64,000 bases of DNA, from NCBI RefSeq assembly GCF_016862215.1, contig NZ_BOMN01000023.1, positions 147,678-211,677 of the forward strand, written 5' to 3'. Each line of letters starts with the position of its first letter. Within the stretch, counting starts at the first letter, position 1. The translations under genes were made by a program, and so were the position numbers. Shown here piece by piece: positions 49,267-57,768 of the stretch. The stretch is from Winogradskya humida (GTDB lineage Bacteria > Actinomycetota > Actinomycetes > Mycobacteriales > Micromonosporaceae). The notes under the pieces are model-generated. The model made no database searches. It worked only from the letters and a program-made list of their open reading frames with translations, and had not been told where the DNA came from.

Positions 49267-49743
49267 ATGCGACACGTGCACGCGCCCGAGCCGTTCACCG
49301 GCGCGGGGCCGAGCCTGTTCCTCGCCGGAGGCATCACGGGCTGCCCGGACTGGCAGGCGCAGGCAGCCGCGATGCTCGCCGGTCACGACGGTCTGACCGT
49401 TCTCAATCCGCGCCGCCCCGTCTACGCCGACGGCGAACACGTCGCCGTCGAGCAGATCACCTGGGAGCACGAGCAGCTGCACCGCGCCGGTGTGGTGCTG
49501 TTCTGGTTCGCGGGCGGGGGCAGCGTCCAGCCGATTACGCTGTACGAACTCGGTGTGCACGCGACCCGCGGTGTGCCCCTGGTGGTGGGTGCCGATCGGG
49601 ACTATCCGCGACGTCTGGACGTACGCGTGCAACTCGCTCTGGCCCGTCCGGAGCTGACGCTGCACGACTCGCTCGCCGAAACGGTGGCCGTTGCGGGCGC
49701 TACCGCCATGGCAACGGCGGGAAAAGATCTCAGATTGCGGTGA
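49267..49743 (+). CDS. Nucleoside 2-deoxyribosyltransferase-like protein
   Basis: A 158-residue protein of the nucleoside 2-deoxyribosyltransferase-like superfamily. Visible features are the P-loop-like SLFLAGGITGCPDWQ, TVLNPRRPVY, an EQITWEHEQLHRAGVVLFWF helix-strand, and PITLYELGVHA with the conserved Glu. These proteins cleave or exchange N-glycosidic bonds of (deoxy)nucleosides or nucleoside 5'-phosphates. The last ~15 residues are Ala-rich and not conserved. The gene stands alone, 84 bp before the GGDEF gene. Confidence 0.78.
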   Translation: MRHVHAPEPFTGAGPSLFLAGGITGCPDWQAQAAAMLAGHDGLTVLNPRRPVYADGEHVAVEQITWEHEQLHRAGVVLFWFAGGGSVQPITLYELGVHATRGVPLVVGADRDYPRRLDVRVQLALARPELTLHDSLAETVAVAGATAMATAGKDLRLR

Positions 49744-49827
49744 ACGACGCCGATCGGCGGATTCCACTACTCGTGAGGGGATGCACTACGGTCAGTTGAT
49801 CAGCGATGCGCGGAGGGAGCCTGGATC

Positions 49828-50874
49828 TTGGGCGCCGATACCCAGCTGCAGGCTCTACGGGCCCTGCACGCCGTTACCAAGCGGGTGCACGCCAGTCTCG
49901 ACCTGACCGCGACGCTCGAGGCCGTCGCCAACGGTGTGGTCGAGGTGGCCGGCTTCGGGCTGGCCGCGGTCAACCTGGCCGAGCCCAACGGTGACTATCT
50001 GACGGTCGCGGTGGCGGGCAGCGACGACCTGAAGAGCGAGTTGCTGGGCAGCCGCGGGTCGGCCGAGAGCTGGCGGGAGCTGTTCCGCATCTCGGAGCGC
50101 TGGGGCACGCTCTACTTCGTCGATCATCGCGTGGGCGTCCCCGAGAGCCTCTACATCTGGACGCCGGACATCGAGGTCACCGAGGATCCCGGGGCGTGGC
50201 ATCCGATGGACTGCCTGTTCGCGCCGCTGCAGTCGCCGTCGGGGGAGTGGCTGGGCGTCCTCAGCGTCGACCTGCCCGAGGGCCTGCGCCGCCCCGGGGC
50301 CGAGCAGCAGGAGATCCTCGCGCTGTTCGCCGAGCACGCCGCCATCGCGATCCAGCACGCCCGCCTGCACTCGGCGCTCGAGCGCAGCCAGGCCGAGGCG
50401 GAGTACGCCGCGACCCACGACTCCCTGACCGGCCTCGCCAACCGTTCCCTGCTGAAGGCGCGCGCGGACCGGCTCGACGGGGCGCTCGGGCAGGTGGGTG
50501 TGCTCGTCATCGATCTCGACGGCTTCAAGAAGGTCAACGACGAGGCGGGGCACGAGGCCGGCGACGAAGTGCTGGTGGTGGTCGCCGAGCGGCTGCGCGG
50601 CCATCTGCGCGAGAGCGACGTGATCGCGCGGACCGGTGGTGACGAGTTCGTGGCCGTGCTCAGCGGCCCGGATCTGACGGAGACCATCGCCGAGACCGCG
50701 ACACGACTGCGTGACGCGATCGGAGAGCCGATCAAGGGCGTCTCCGGTCTCTACCGGGTGGGTGCCAGCGTGGGCTGGGCGGTGGGCAACGCGGGCGACG
50801 ACGTCCAGCTCCTGATCTCCCAGGCCGACCACGCCATGTACGCGCAGAAGCGCCGGGCCGGCGCCGCAGCCTGA
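49828..50874 (+). CDS. GAF-GGDEF diguanylate cyclase
   Basis: A 348-residue protein starting at TTG 49828; GGAGGGAG at 49812-49819 supports this rare start. Residues ~15-170 form a GAF sensor domain with Trp/aromatic-rich loops; residues ~185-345 are a GGDEF domain with the intact active site TGGDEF, ATHDSLTGLANR, and an allosteric I-site RESD exactly five residues before GGDEF. It should make cyclic di-GMP from GTP in the cytoplasm with product inhibition. There is no EAL domain or membrane helix. In actinomycetes c-di-GMP controls the switch to sporulation. Confidence 0.93.
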   Translation: MGADTQLQALRALHAVTKRVHASLDLTATLEAVANGVVEVAGFGLAAVNLAEPNGDYLTVAVAGSDDLKSELLGSRGSAESWRELFRISERWGTLYFVDHRVGVPESLYIWTPDIEVTEDPGAWHPMDCLFAPLQSPSGEWLGVLSVDLPEGLRRPGAEQQEILALFAEHAAIAIQHARLHSALERSQAEAEYAATHDSLTGLANRSLLKARADRLDGALGQVGVLVIDLDGFKKVNDEAGHEAGDEVLVVVAERLRGHLRESDVIARTGGDEFVAVLSGPDLTETIAETATRLRDAIGEPIKGVSGLYRVGASVGWAVGNAGDDVQLLISQADHAMYAQKRRAGAAA

Positions 50875-50915
50875 TCGTCCCTGACGAGAACGTGAGCACC
50901 GTTACGCCCAACTGC

Positions 50916-50950
50916 GGACCACTCTGGTCCGGGCTGGACTACTGTGGTCC
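50916..50950. promoter_or_regulatory. Tandem TetR operators (two 15-bp inverted repeats)
   Basis: GGACCA-CTC-TGGTCC (50916-50930) is a perfect 15-bp palindrome and GGACTA-CTG-TGGTCC (50936-50950) differs at one base; centres are 20 bp apart (two helical turns), and the second ends two bases before the TetR start codon at 50953. Binding would block transcription and translation start of the TetR-MMPL operon. Confidence 0.8.
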
Positions 50951-50952
50951 AC

Positions 50953-51552
50953 ATGCGCCGCCCCACGAAGCAGGAGATCGACGACGAGATCGTTGATCAG
51001 GCCGCCGCTCTGTTTGCCCGGCACGGCTTCAAGGAAACCTCCGTGCAGCGGATCGCGGACGCGGCCGGCTACTCCAAGACCGGCCTGCTGCACCGTTTTC
51101 CCAGCAAGGAAGCCCTCTGGGAGGCGGTCTCCGGCCGCTGCACCGGCGTGCTCCGGGAGATCGGTGCCCGGGTCGAGGGCCAGCCGCTGGGCCCCGGGCG
51201 GGACCGGGTGGTGCTGGAAGCCCTCGCCGATGTGGCGCTCGCTCACCCCGGCCTGATCGCGCTCGTCCTCAGCGCGTTCAGCCGGATGACCGAGACCGGC
51301 GAGTCCGCCCTGCTCGACGAGGTCGGCCAGGTGCTGCTCGCGGCGTTCGGCATCGACGTGCACCACCCCGCTGATCCGGAGCATCCCGACCTCGGCCGGG
51401 CGACCCGGGTCGTGGGGGCACTGGGTGCGCTGGCCGTCGCCGCGCTGGCCCTGCGCGACCACCCCCGTGACGAGGTGCGCGGGCACCTCGTCGCCACCAG
51501 TTATGACGCGCTGGGGCATCCGCACCCGGCCGCGACGAGAGGAACCCCTTAG
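50953..51552 (+). CDS. TetR-family repressor of the adjacent MMPL exporter
   Basis: A 199-residue regulator, ATG 50953. The N-terminal HTH is standard (IVDQAAALFARHG...SVQRIADAAGYSKTGLLHRFPSKEAL). It ends 3 bp before the MMPL transporter gene, so they share a transcript, and two palindromes overlap the region immediately before its start. It most likely represses itself and the exporter until a ligand, probably a compound exported by the pump, releases it. Confidence 0.92.
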   Translation: MRRPTKQEIDDEIVDQAAALFARHGFKETSVQRIADAAGYSKTGLLHRFPSKEALWEAVSGRCTGVLREIGARVEGQPLGPGRDRVVLEALADVALAHPGLIALVLSAFSRMTETGESALLDEVGQVLLAAFGIDVHHPADPEHPDLGRATRVVGALGALAVAALALRDHPRDEVRGHLVATSYDALGHPHPAATRGTP

Positions 51553-51555
51553 GCC

Positions 51556-53733
51556 ATGGCTACCTTCCTGCATCGACTCGGGCTGGGCGCGTTCCGGCAC
51601 CGGGTCTGGGTCACGACCGTCTGGTTCGTGGTCCTGATCGCCGCCGGGGTGGGCGCGGCGACGCTGTCCGGCTCGACGGTCAACACGTTCAGCATCCCGG
51701 GGCAGGAGTCCACCACCGCGCTCAACCTGATCGAGCAGCGCTTCGGTGACGGCGCCAACGGCGCGACCGCCCAGGTGGTCATGGCCGCCCCGGCCGGCAC
51801 CAAGGTCACCGACCCGGCCAACGCCGCCAAGGTCGCCACGCTCGTCGCCGGGCTCGGCAAGCTGCCCGGCGTGGCGTCCGCGTCGAACCCCCTCGATCCG
51901 AAGGCGCCGGCGGTCTCCGCGGACCAGAGCGCCGCGTACAGCACGGTCACGTACCCGGTCGTCGCCACCGAGATCACCGACACCGACCGGGCCGCGCTGC
52001 TCGACGCGGTCGCCGCTGCCAACACCGCCGGCCTGACCGTCGAGGTCACCGGCGAGGCGAGCCAGGCCAACGCCGCCGACATCGGTGGCCCCGCCGAGCT
52101 CATCGGTGTGGTCGTCGCGCTGCTCGTGCTGGCCCTGACCTACGGTTCCCTGGTCACCGCCGGGATGAACCTGCTCACCGCGGTCGTCGGCGTGGGCATC
52201 GGCGCGCTCGGCATCACCACCCTCACCGGGTTCATCGACCTGCAGTCGACCACGCCGATCCTCGCCATCATGCTCGGCCTGGCCGTGGGCATCGACTACG
52301 CGCTGTTCATCGTGACGCGGCACCGCCAGGAGCTGCTGCGCGGGCGTACGCCGCAGGACGCCGCCGCCCTCGCCGTCGGCACAGCGGGCTCCGCGGTCGT
52401 GACCGCCGGCCTGACCGTCGTCATCGCCCTGGCCGGGCTGTCCGTCGCCGGTGTCCCGTTCCTCACCGAGATGGGCATCGCCGCTGCCTCGACCATCGTG
52501 GTGGCGGTCCTCATCGCGATCACCCTGGTCCCGGCGATGCTCGGCTTCATCGGCCTGCGCGCCCTGCCCCGCAAGCTGCGCGCCCCCGGTGCCGCGGCAG
52601 CCGCCGCCGCGAACGGCGAGGGCGAGGGCCGGGCCGTCTACCGGCACTGGTCCGCCACGGTGACCCGGTTCCGCGTGCTCAGCCTGCTCGCCGCCGTCGC
52701 CGTACTCGCGGTGATCTCGATCCCGTTCTTCTCGATGCGGACCTCGCTGATCCAGCCGCCCGCCGCCGACAGCACCCAGGCCAAGGCCCAGGCCCTGATC
52801 GCCGAGCACTTCGGCCCCGGCTTCACCGGCCCGCTGCTGGTCCTCGTCGACGGCGACAACGCCGCCGCCCGCGCCGCCACGATCGCCGGCTCGGTCAAGA
52901 ACCTCCCCGACGTCGCCGTCGTCGCCCCGCCGACCCCCAACCCGGCCGGCACCGCCGCCCTGGTCACCGTCATCCCGGCCTCCGAACCGGACAGCACCAC
53001 GACGGTCGACCTGGTCCACGCGATGCGGGACTCCTTCGACGGCCAGGACGGCGTCTACGTCACCGGCCAGACCGCGGTCAGCGTCGACGTCTCCCAGAAA
53101 CTCCAGGCGGCCCTGCCCCGCTACCTGATCCTGGTCGTCGGCCTGGCCCTGATCCTGCTGATCCTGGTGTTCCGCTCCATCCTGGTCCCGGTCGTCGGCG
53201 TCCTCGGCTTCCTGCTCACCATCGGCTCGGCCCTCGGCGCGACCACCGCCGTCTTCCAGTGGGGCTGGGCCCAGCAGATCGTCAACGCGGAGACCACCGG
53301 CCCGCTGCTCAGCCTCTCGCCCATCATCGTCATCGGTATCCTGTTCGGCCTCGCGATGGACTACCAGGTCTTCCTGGTCTCCCGCATGCACGAGGCCCAC
53401 GCCCACGGCGCCTCACCCCGCGACGCGGTCACCACCGGCTTCCGTCAGGCCGCCCCGGTCGTGGTCGCGGCGGCGACCATCATGTTCGCGGTCTTCGCGG
53501 GCTTCGTCCCGGAAGGCAACGACACCATCAAACCGATCGCCTTCGCCCTGGCCATCGGCATCCTCTTCGACGCCATCATCGTCCGCATGATCGCGGTCCC
53601 GGCAGCCTTGAGCCTGCTCGGCCGCGCGGGCTGGTGGCTCCCGGCCTGGCTCACCTGGCTCCCGGTCCTCGACGTCGAGGGCGCCGCCCTCGAGCGCGAG
53701 GTCCCGGCCACCCCGGCCCTCGAAAACGCCTGA
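51556..53733 (+). CDS. MMPL-family RND transporter
   Basis: A 725-residue membrane pump. It begins with a TM helix (WVTTVWFVVLIAAGVGAA), has an extracellular loop domain, a block of ~5 helices (ELIGVVVALLVLALTYGSL, MLGLAVGIDYALFIVTRHR with the functional Asp-Tyr pair), a central cytoplasmic linker and the repeat of this layout in the second half (GILFGLAMDYQVFLVSRMHE). MMPL proteins export lipids, siderophores or drugs using proton motive force. With the TetR gene in front, a drug-resistance or metabolite-export role is likely. A strong terminator follows 16 bp past its stop. Confidence 0.94.
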   Translation: MATFLHRLGLGAFRHRVWVTTVWFVVLIAAGVGAATLSGSTVNTFSIPGQESTTALNLIEQRFGDGANGATAQVVMAAPAGTKVTDPANAAKVATLVAGLGKLPGVASASNPLDPKAPAVSADQSAAYSTVTYPVVATEITDTDRAALLDAVAAANTAGLTVEVTGEASQANAADIGGPAELIGVVVALLVLALTYGSLVTAGMNLLTAVVGVGIGALGITTLTGFIDLQSTTPILAIMLGLAVGIDYALFIVTRHRQELLRGRTPQDAAALAVGTAGSAVVTAGLTVVIALAGLSVAGVPFLTEMGIAAASTIVVAVLIAITLVPAMLGFIGLRALPRKLRAPGAAAAAAANGEGEGRAVYRHWSATVTRFRVLSLLAAVAVLAVISIPFFSMRTSLIQPPAADSTQAKAQALIAEHFGPGFTGPLLVLVDGDNAAARAATIAGSVKNLPDVAVVAPPTPNPAGTAALVTVIPASEPDSTTTVDLVHAMRDSFDGQDGVYVTGQTAVSVDVSQKLQAALPRYLILVVGLALILLILVFRSILVPVVGVLGFLLTIGSALGATTAVFQWGWAQQIVNAETTGPLLSLSPIIVIGILFGLAMDYQVFLVSRMHEAHAHGASPRDAVTTGFRQAAPVVVAAATIMFAVFAGFVPEGNDTIKPIAFALAIGILFDAIIVRMIAVPAALSLLGRAGWWLPAWLTWLPVLDVEGAALEREVPATPALENA

Positions 53734-53749
53734 TCGCTGTTGTTCCACC

Positions 53750-53785
53750 GGCCGGCCTCGGGACTCTCCCGGGGCCGGCCTTTTT
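53750..53785 (+). terminator. Rho-independent terminator of the MMPL gene
   Basis: A 14-bp stem with one G-T pair (53750-53763 with 53767-53780), a CTC loop and TTTTT at 53781-53785. This is the most canonical intrinsic terminator in the window. Confidence 0.92.
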
Positions 53786-54251
53786 ACGGGCGGTCGTCGG
53801 GGCCTGGTGTGCCGCCGACCCAGACGCAGCCGGAGTTTCCGCCGACGGTCAGCCGCTTGATCCCCGGCCAGTAGTCGCCGTAGAGCCGCACCTCGTCGAC
53901 GTACACGCCGACGTTGTCCGCGGACCGTTCCGGCTTGCCCCACTTGCGGTCGAACAGGTCACCGAGCGCCTGGAGATACTGTGCCGCTACTGCGGGGTCG
54001 ACCTGGGCCTCGTACGCCACCTCGGCTTTGACCTGCCCGGTGAAACCGGAATCCGACAGCCCCCGCACGCACCCGCTCCCGTTCGTGGCCTCGGCCTTGC
54101 GCACCAGACGCACACCCGCCGGCGCCGCCGCCACCGCGTCCTTCAGATAGTCGTCGACCTGCTGGATCGCCTCCGCACCCGTCATGGTCTTCGCCGGCGT
54201 CCCACACCCGGCCAGCACCAGCACGAACAAGATCCCCAGTAGCCGCCGCAT
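53784..54251 (-). CDS. Small lipoprotein of unknown function
   Basis: A 155-residue lipoprotein, start ATG 54251, with signal MRRLLGILFVLV and lipobox LAGC. The mature part is helical and then beta-rich (VRLVRKAEATNGSGCVRG, VYVDEVRLYGDYWPGIKRLTVGGNSGCVWVGG) with two further Cys that may pair. I do not recognise the domain, but similar small lipoproteins are common in actinomycetes. It follows the frameshifted membrane protein gene by 14 bp on the same strand. Confidence 0.78.
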   Translation of the reverse strand: MRRLLGILFVLVLAGCGTPAKTMTGAEAIQQVDDYLKDAVAAAPAGVRLVRKAEATNGSGCVRGLSDSGFTGQVKAEVAYEAQVDPAVAAQYLQALGDLFDRKWGKPERSADNVGVYVDEVRLYGDYWPGIKRLTVGGNSGCVWVGGTPGPDDRP

Positions 54252-54265
54252 GCGGCCCAGTATGT

Positions 54266-54468
54266 CTACCCGCGCCGTTTCGCGAGGTACGGCAGCGCGA
54301 ACAGGTACAACCCGGTAAAAGCAACAAAGCCAACGGCACAAGCGGCACGTACGACACCCAGACGACCGGTTCCTCCTGCGCCAGCGCGACGAACGTGGCA
54401 ACCACGGTGACGGTGAAAGCAATCGACGTCCACCGGTGAAACGGCCGGACCCACGTGTTCTTCTGCAT
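54266..54468 (-). pseudogene. Frameshifted small membrane protein
   Basis: From ATG 54468 one frame gives NTWVRPFHRWTSIAFTVT...VWVSYVPLVPLALLL, a cytoplasmic start plus two membrane segments; the continuation FTGLYLFALPYLAKRRG is in a different frame and ends at 54266. Joining them needs one extra base in the run of four A (plus strand 54317-54320; T-run on the coding strand). The joined ~67-residue product looks like a typical small two-TM actinobacterial protein. This is either a real recent inactivation, a programmed slip or a sequencing error in the homopolymer. Confidence 0.75.
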
Positions 54469-54583
54469 GCCGATCACGCTAGGACCACCACCCTGACCTG
54501 CGCTTCTCGATTCCTGACCGCATGGCGAGGCCGTGGCGTGGCATTGACTAGGCTTGCTGCCTACCGTCTCGGGGGTCTATGGC

Positions 54584-55282
54584 TTGGGAATCGACTACAG
54601 CTACGACGTGTACGTGGACGGGCGTGACGCCGGGCGGTTCCTCACCCTGGTGGCGGCGCTGTGTGATGTGCGGGACGAGTTCACCACGGTGGTCGTTCCG
54701 GAGGGGCCGGCGGTGCACTTTCCCGCGACGGTCCGGTTCCAGGGTGGTGAGATCGTCGAGCTCGCGACGGCCGTACGCCCGGAGTTCGACCTCTCGCTCT
54801 GTTTTCCCTGCGACGACCGCCTGCAGGATTACCGCGACTCCTATCTCGACGTCGTGGACAACGCCCGAGGCGACCAGATCGCCGTCGGGTACGTCTATCT
54901 GAGCGTGCACGAGACCCCGATGCCCGGCTGCTGGAACTTCTCCTTCACACCCGCGGTCAGCCAGCAGAGCAGACTCTTCCTGGCGTCACCGTCCATCCGG
55001 GAGACGTTCGCGACGCTCGCGATCGGGGCGGGGGCGCGGATGTGCCTGCTCGACGTCGAGGAGGACCACCAGATCGTGGTCACCGCCGGCGACCAGCGAG
55101 TGTCTGTCGAGGTGCCGGGCCCGTGTGTCCTCCTGGACGTCCGGGCGCCCCTGCAGGACCAATACGCGGAACTCCTGACGAAAACTCCGGCAAAGTGGAT
55201 CGCAGGCCCCGACCATGAGGCGTACGCCGGATTCGTCGCGAACCTGGAGCAGCACTCCCGCGTGACGGGTGTCGTCCTGTGA
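54584..55282 (+). CDS. Hypothetical protein
   Basis: A 232-residue acidic cytoplasmic protein. TTG 54584 is chosen because GGGGGT lies 7-12 bases upstream and the product then begins GIDYSYDVYVDG; an alternative in-frame start lies at 54554. The protein is beta-rich with no membrane helix or signal, and repeated features such as VHFPATVRFQGGEIVELA and DLSLCFPCDDRLQDYRD. I know no family or function. The base composition matches the rest of the window, and codon use suggests a real gene. Confidence 0.65.
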   Translation: MGIDYSYDVYVDGRDAGRFLTLVAALCDVRDEFTTVVVPEGPAVHFPATVRFQGGEIVELATAVRPEFDLSLCFPCDDRLQDYRDSYLDVVDNARGDQIAVGYVYLSVHETPMPGCWNFSFTPAVSQQSRLFLASPSIRETFATLAIGAGARMCLLDVEEDHQIVVTAGDQRVSVEVPGPCVLLDVRAPLQDQYAELLTKTPAKWIAGPDHEAYAGFVANLEQHSRVTGVVL

Positions 55283-55286
55283 GCAC

Positions 55287-55576
55287 GCCACGTCGGCGGC
55301 CGTGCCGGGCATGACCGCCAAGCCGATCATCGATCTCAGGGTCGGTGTCAGCGGGGTACGACCGCTTCGCTGAGATCCGCACGCCTCGAAGCGATCGGCT
55401 ACTGGCAGCGACTGCTCGCCTTTCGGGACGAATTGCGGCGCGATGCGGTGGCTGCTGTTGAATACGCGGCGGTCAAAGCCGAGGTTTCGCTGGCTGGGGG
55501 AGTGGACGGGCGGGCGTACACGCGAGGTAAGCATGCGATCGTGGCAGGATCGAGCGGGCCGGGGGTTTTGTCGTAG
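55287..55576 (+). pseudogene. GrpB-family protein remnant
   Basis: Two pieces of a GrpB (DUF/COG2320, nucleotidyltransferase-like) protein can be read. At ~55290-55355 the frame gives AAVPGMTAKPIIDLRVGV, the family's GSTAVPGxxAKPIID motif, and then a stop. From ~55373 a second frame gives ARLEAIGYWQRLLAFRDELRRDA...YAAVKAEVS...RAYTRGKHAIV, the C-terminal helices, ending at TAG 55576. The central part (~60-70 residues) is missing. This is a deleted and frameshifted gene. Confidence 0.8.
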
Positions 55577-55596
55577 GGGCTGTGTAGGGTCTGGCC

Positions 55597-56535
55597 GTGC
55601 TCGACGAAGCTCAGGCCGCGGACTACGTGCGGCGCTATGACGGTGTCTCCGCGGATGTGCTGAGCGACGGGAGCTGGCTGCTCGGCGAGCGGGCGTTCTG
55701 GTGTTCCCTGGTGGACGGGAACGTCGATGGCGAGCTGGTCGAGGCCCTGTTCGGCGACGAGGATCCGCTGGAGCTCTACGAGCTGATCCAGGAGTCGGGG
55801 CAGTGGCCGGTGCTGCGGGTCAGCGCCGGCTATGCGGTGGTCATCTGGTTCGGGTACGACGACGAGGGCGGCGAGGACCACGTCGTGCTGACCGGCGACG
55901 GGCGGTGTCTCAGCGTTGCCGCTCGGGAGGGGCACGGTTACGGGCCCGGGCTGTCGTGGCGCGAGGCCGAGCGGCTTGTCGAGTGGGGCACGCTGGGGAC
56001 GAGGGAGCAGCGGCTGCTGCTGGTGCTGACCGCGCTCAGCGATGTGGACGCTCACCAGGCGGTGGGCGCGCGGGTTGCCGAGGCGCTGCTGAGCGTCGCC
56101 GTACCCGGATGTGATCCGGCCGTCGCCGGGGAAGCGGCCCGGCAACTGCTCGAGAGCGACGTGCGGTGGAGCACCCAGGACGACGGGGCGCTGGTCTGCG
56201 ACGAGGAGTATTCGCCGCGGTCCACGGGGAAGCCCGGCCTGGTCGAGATCACGAAGGTGCTGGCGAACCCGGTGAGCCTGCAGATTCACGAGGTGGTGCA
56301 CTCGGCGGCCGGCCGGGTCACCGCGATCGTGCGGTGCCTGGCCGGCCCGGTCCACCTGCACGCCTCTTTCGCGACGGAGCATGGCGCCGTCGAGCTGGAG
56401 AGCATCCTGCTCTACCAGGATGTGCCGGTCACGGAGCTCGACCCGGTCCGCAGCGCGAAGGTGATGCTGACCGGCGACGGCGTGGAGGGGATCGTCGCGG
56501 GCGTCACCGTCACGGGTGCGAACTCGTGGCGGTGA
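55597..56535 (+). CDS. Hypothetical acidic protein
   Basis: A 312-residue soluble, acidic protein starting at GTG 55597. The N-terminal half (DEAQAADYVRRYDG, WLLGERAFWCSLVDG, AVVIWFGYDDEGGEDHVV) and the helical middle (LGTREQRLLLVLTALSDVDAH, AGEAARQLLESDV) look like independent domains; the layout recalls immunity or SUKH-like proteins but no signature is convincing. Its 3' end overlaps the remnant of an XRE-regulator gene on the opposite strand (56510-56535), so the last residues may be a novel tail produced by that rearrangement. Confidence 0.65.
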   Translation: MLDEAQAADYVRRYDGVSADVLSDGSWLLGERAFWCSLVDGNVDGELVEALFGDEDPLELYELIQESGQWPVLRVSAGYAVVIWFGYDDEGGEDHVVLTGDGRCLSVAAREGHGYGPGLSWREAERLVEWGTLGTREQRLLLVLTALSDVDAHQAVGARVAEALLSVAVPGCDPAVAGEAARQLLESDVRWSTQDDGALVCDEEYSPRSTGKPGLVEITKVLANPVSLQIHEVVHSAAGRVTAIVRCLAGPVHLHASFATEHGAVELESILLYQDVPVTELDPVRSAKVMLTGDGVEGIVAGVTVTGANSWR

Positions 56536-56632
56536 CCGCGAGGAACTGGAGTTTGTCGTAGCTTTCGCTGCCGGGGACGGGTGTATAGACCAGGAGGGAA
56601 TGGGCCTGGTCCGGGTCGAGGAGGGCCCTCCA
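56510..56632 (-). pseudogene. C-terminal remnant of an XRE/MmyB-type regulator
   Basis: Read on the minus strand, this gives WRALLDPDQAHSLLVYTPV and then PGSESYDKLQFLAV before a stop at 56510, nearly identical to the C-terminus of the intact regulator at 60010-60861. At DNA level 56546-56627 and 60058-60139 are near-identical direct copies. Homology ends sharply near 56632, so only the last ~40 codons remain. From here to 56955 (about 320 bp) no other gene is seen. Confidence 0.85.
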
Positions 56633-56955
56633 GGAATGTGACCAGCCCGGTTGGGTGACTGCCGGAGCAAGCCGCGGCGCCGCCCCGGTGAACCAGCCAG
56701 CAAGCGGGGCATGCAGCCGACTCAGCTCCTCCGGATGTCGCTGCGCAACATCGACATCCGGTCAGGCGATCTTCCACGAGTCGATCATGAAGACGTCTCG
56801 CTCATCTCCTGCCAACTCAAGTATTGAGCCGAACGCTGTCCGCGGCGCCCGCCATCGGGCGCCGGTCAGGTGTCACCCAAAATATGGACGGATCTTGTAG
56901 ACGCTTCGGCTCTCTTCGACGAGCTATTGATGACATTCGAAGGGAGCAACAGATC

Positions 56956-57195
56956 ATGGACGGCTGGCAGCATGTGACCACTTTGCTGATCAGTGCCGGC
57001 GTATGCCGACAATTGATCATGCTTATGCGCAGCTGGATACGGCACTCGACAGTCCGCGAGCTGGCTCGAGGGGACCAGGTGCTGCGACACTATGTCGACA
57101 GATCCGCTGATGAGGGACGTCTTGAAGTTGACTTCAACGGCAGGATCGAGATTGGTGAAAGTGAACGAGGCGACAACCGGCCTCGGTGGGAGTAA
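56956..57195 (+). CDS. Small protein preceding the sigma factor gene
   Basis: A 79-residue protein, ATG 56956 with AGGGAG nine bases upstream. A moderately hydrophobic N-terminal segment (HVTTLLISAGVCRQLIMLM) is followed by a charged tail with a short beta-like end (EVDFNGRIEIGE). It could be a small membrane-associated or helical adaptor; no family is recognised. It lies 3 bp before the sigma factor gene, which argues for a functional link, for example as an anti-sigma or constant adaptor component. Confidence 0.6.
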   Translation: MDGWQHVTTLLISAGVCRQLIMLMRSWIRHSTVRELARGDQVLRHYVDRSADEGRLEVDFNGRIEIGESERGDNRPRWE

Positions 57196-57198
57196 GAC

Positions 57199-57768
57199 GT
57201 GGCTGCCCGTTCAGGATCACTGGACAATGAGGACCCCTTCCCGGGTTTCGCCGAGTTCTACCAGGCCACCTCCCAGGGAATCTTCGACCTCGTAAGACGT
57301 GCCGCCGCCGGCGACAAGTTCCTGGCCGGAGATGTCATGCAGAACGCCTACGTCGCGCTTCTACCTCGATGGAATTCGAGATCAAGCCTTGGCCAGGACA
57401 CAAACCGAAGGTACGTCATTGGCATAGTCATGAATAAGCTTGCCGATCATTATCGAGCCCTCGGTCGTTTTGGGGACACCGAGATGGAAGACATCGAGGA
57501 GGCGTTCTGCCGGCCGGTCGAGTCCGTTGCGTCCGAGACAATGCTCTTCGAGGCAGTAAGGGCTCTGCTGGCACAGCAGACGCCCCGCATGAGGTCGGTA
57601 GGCGTGCTCATCTTCCTTGAAGGCTTCACCTGCGCCGAAGTCGCTGGCATCCTCGAGATCACCAGCTCTACGGTGCGCACCGTTGCCGAACGGCTTCGTC
57701 AGCGGATTCAACCAATCGCGGCCCGAATGACGGAGATTCACTCCTGCGAAGAAGGTGAGCGGCCATGA
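57199..57768 (+). CDS. ECF-like sigma-70 family factor
   Basis: A 189-residue sigma factor starting at GTG 57199 with GGTGGGAG upstream. Region 2 is visible as FYQATSQGIFDLVRRAAAGDKFLAGDVMQNAYVALL; region 4 as LLAQQTPRMRSVGVLIFLEGFTCAEVAGILEITSSTVRTVAERLRQRI with a clear HTH. The region 2 sequence is divergent, so promoter specificity is unusual. No typical anti-sigma (ZAS/RskA) follows; instead the next gene overlaps by four bases and encodes an unknown HTH-containing protein. Confidence 0.82.
   Translation: MAARSGSLDNEDPFPGFAEFYQATSQGIFDLVRRAAAGDKFLAGDVMQNAYVALLPRWNSRSSLGQDTNRRYVIGIVMNKLADHYRALGRFGDTEMEDIEEAFCRPVESVASETMLFEAVRALLAQQTPRMRSVGVLIFLEGFTCAEVAGILEITSSTVRTVAERLRQRIQPIAARMTEIHSCEEGERP

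Noticed and set aside
50902..53406. An 834-residue Gly/Asp-rich minus-strand frame across the TetR and MMPL genes
   Set aside because: Composition is typical of antisense of Ala/Val/Leu-rich membrane protein genes; the plus strand has clear MMPL and TetR motifs.
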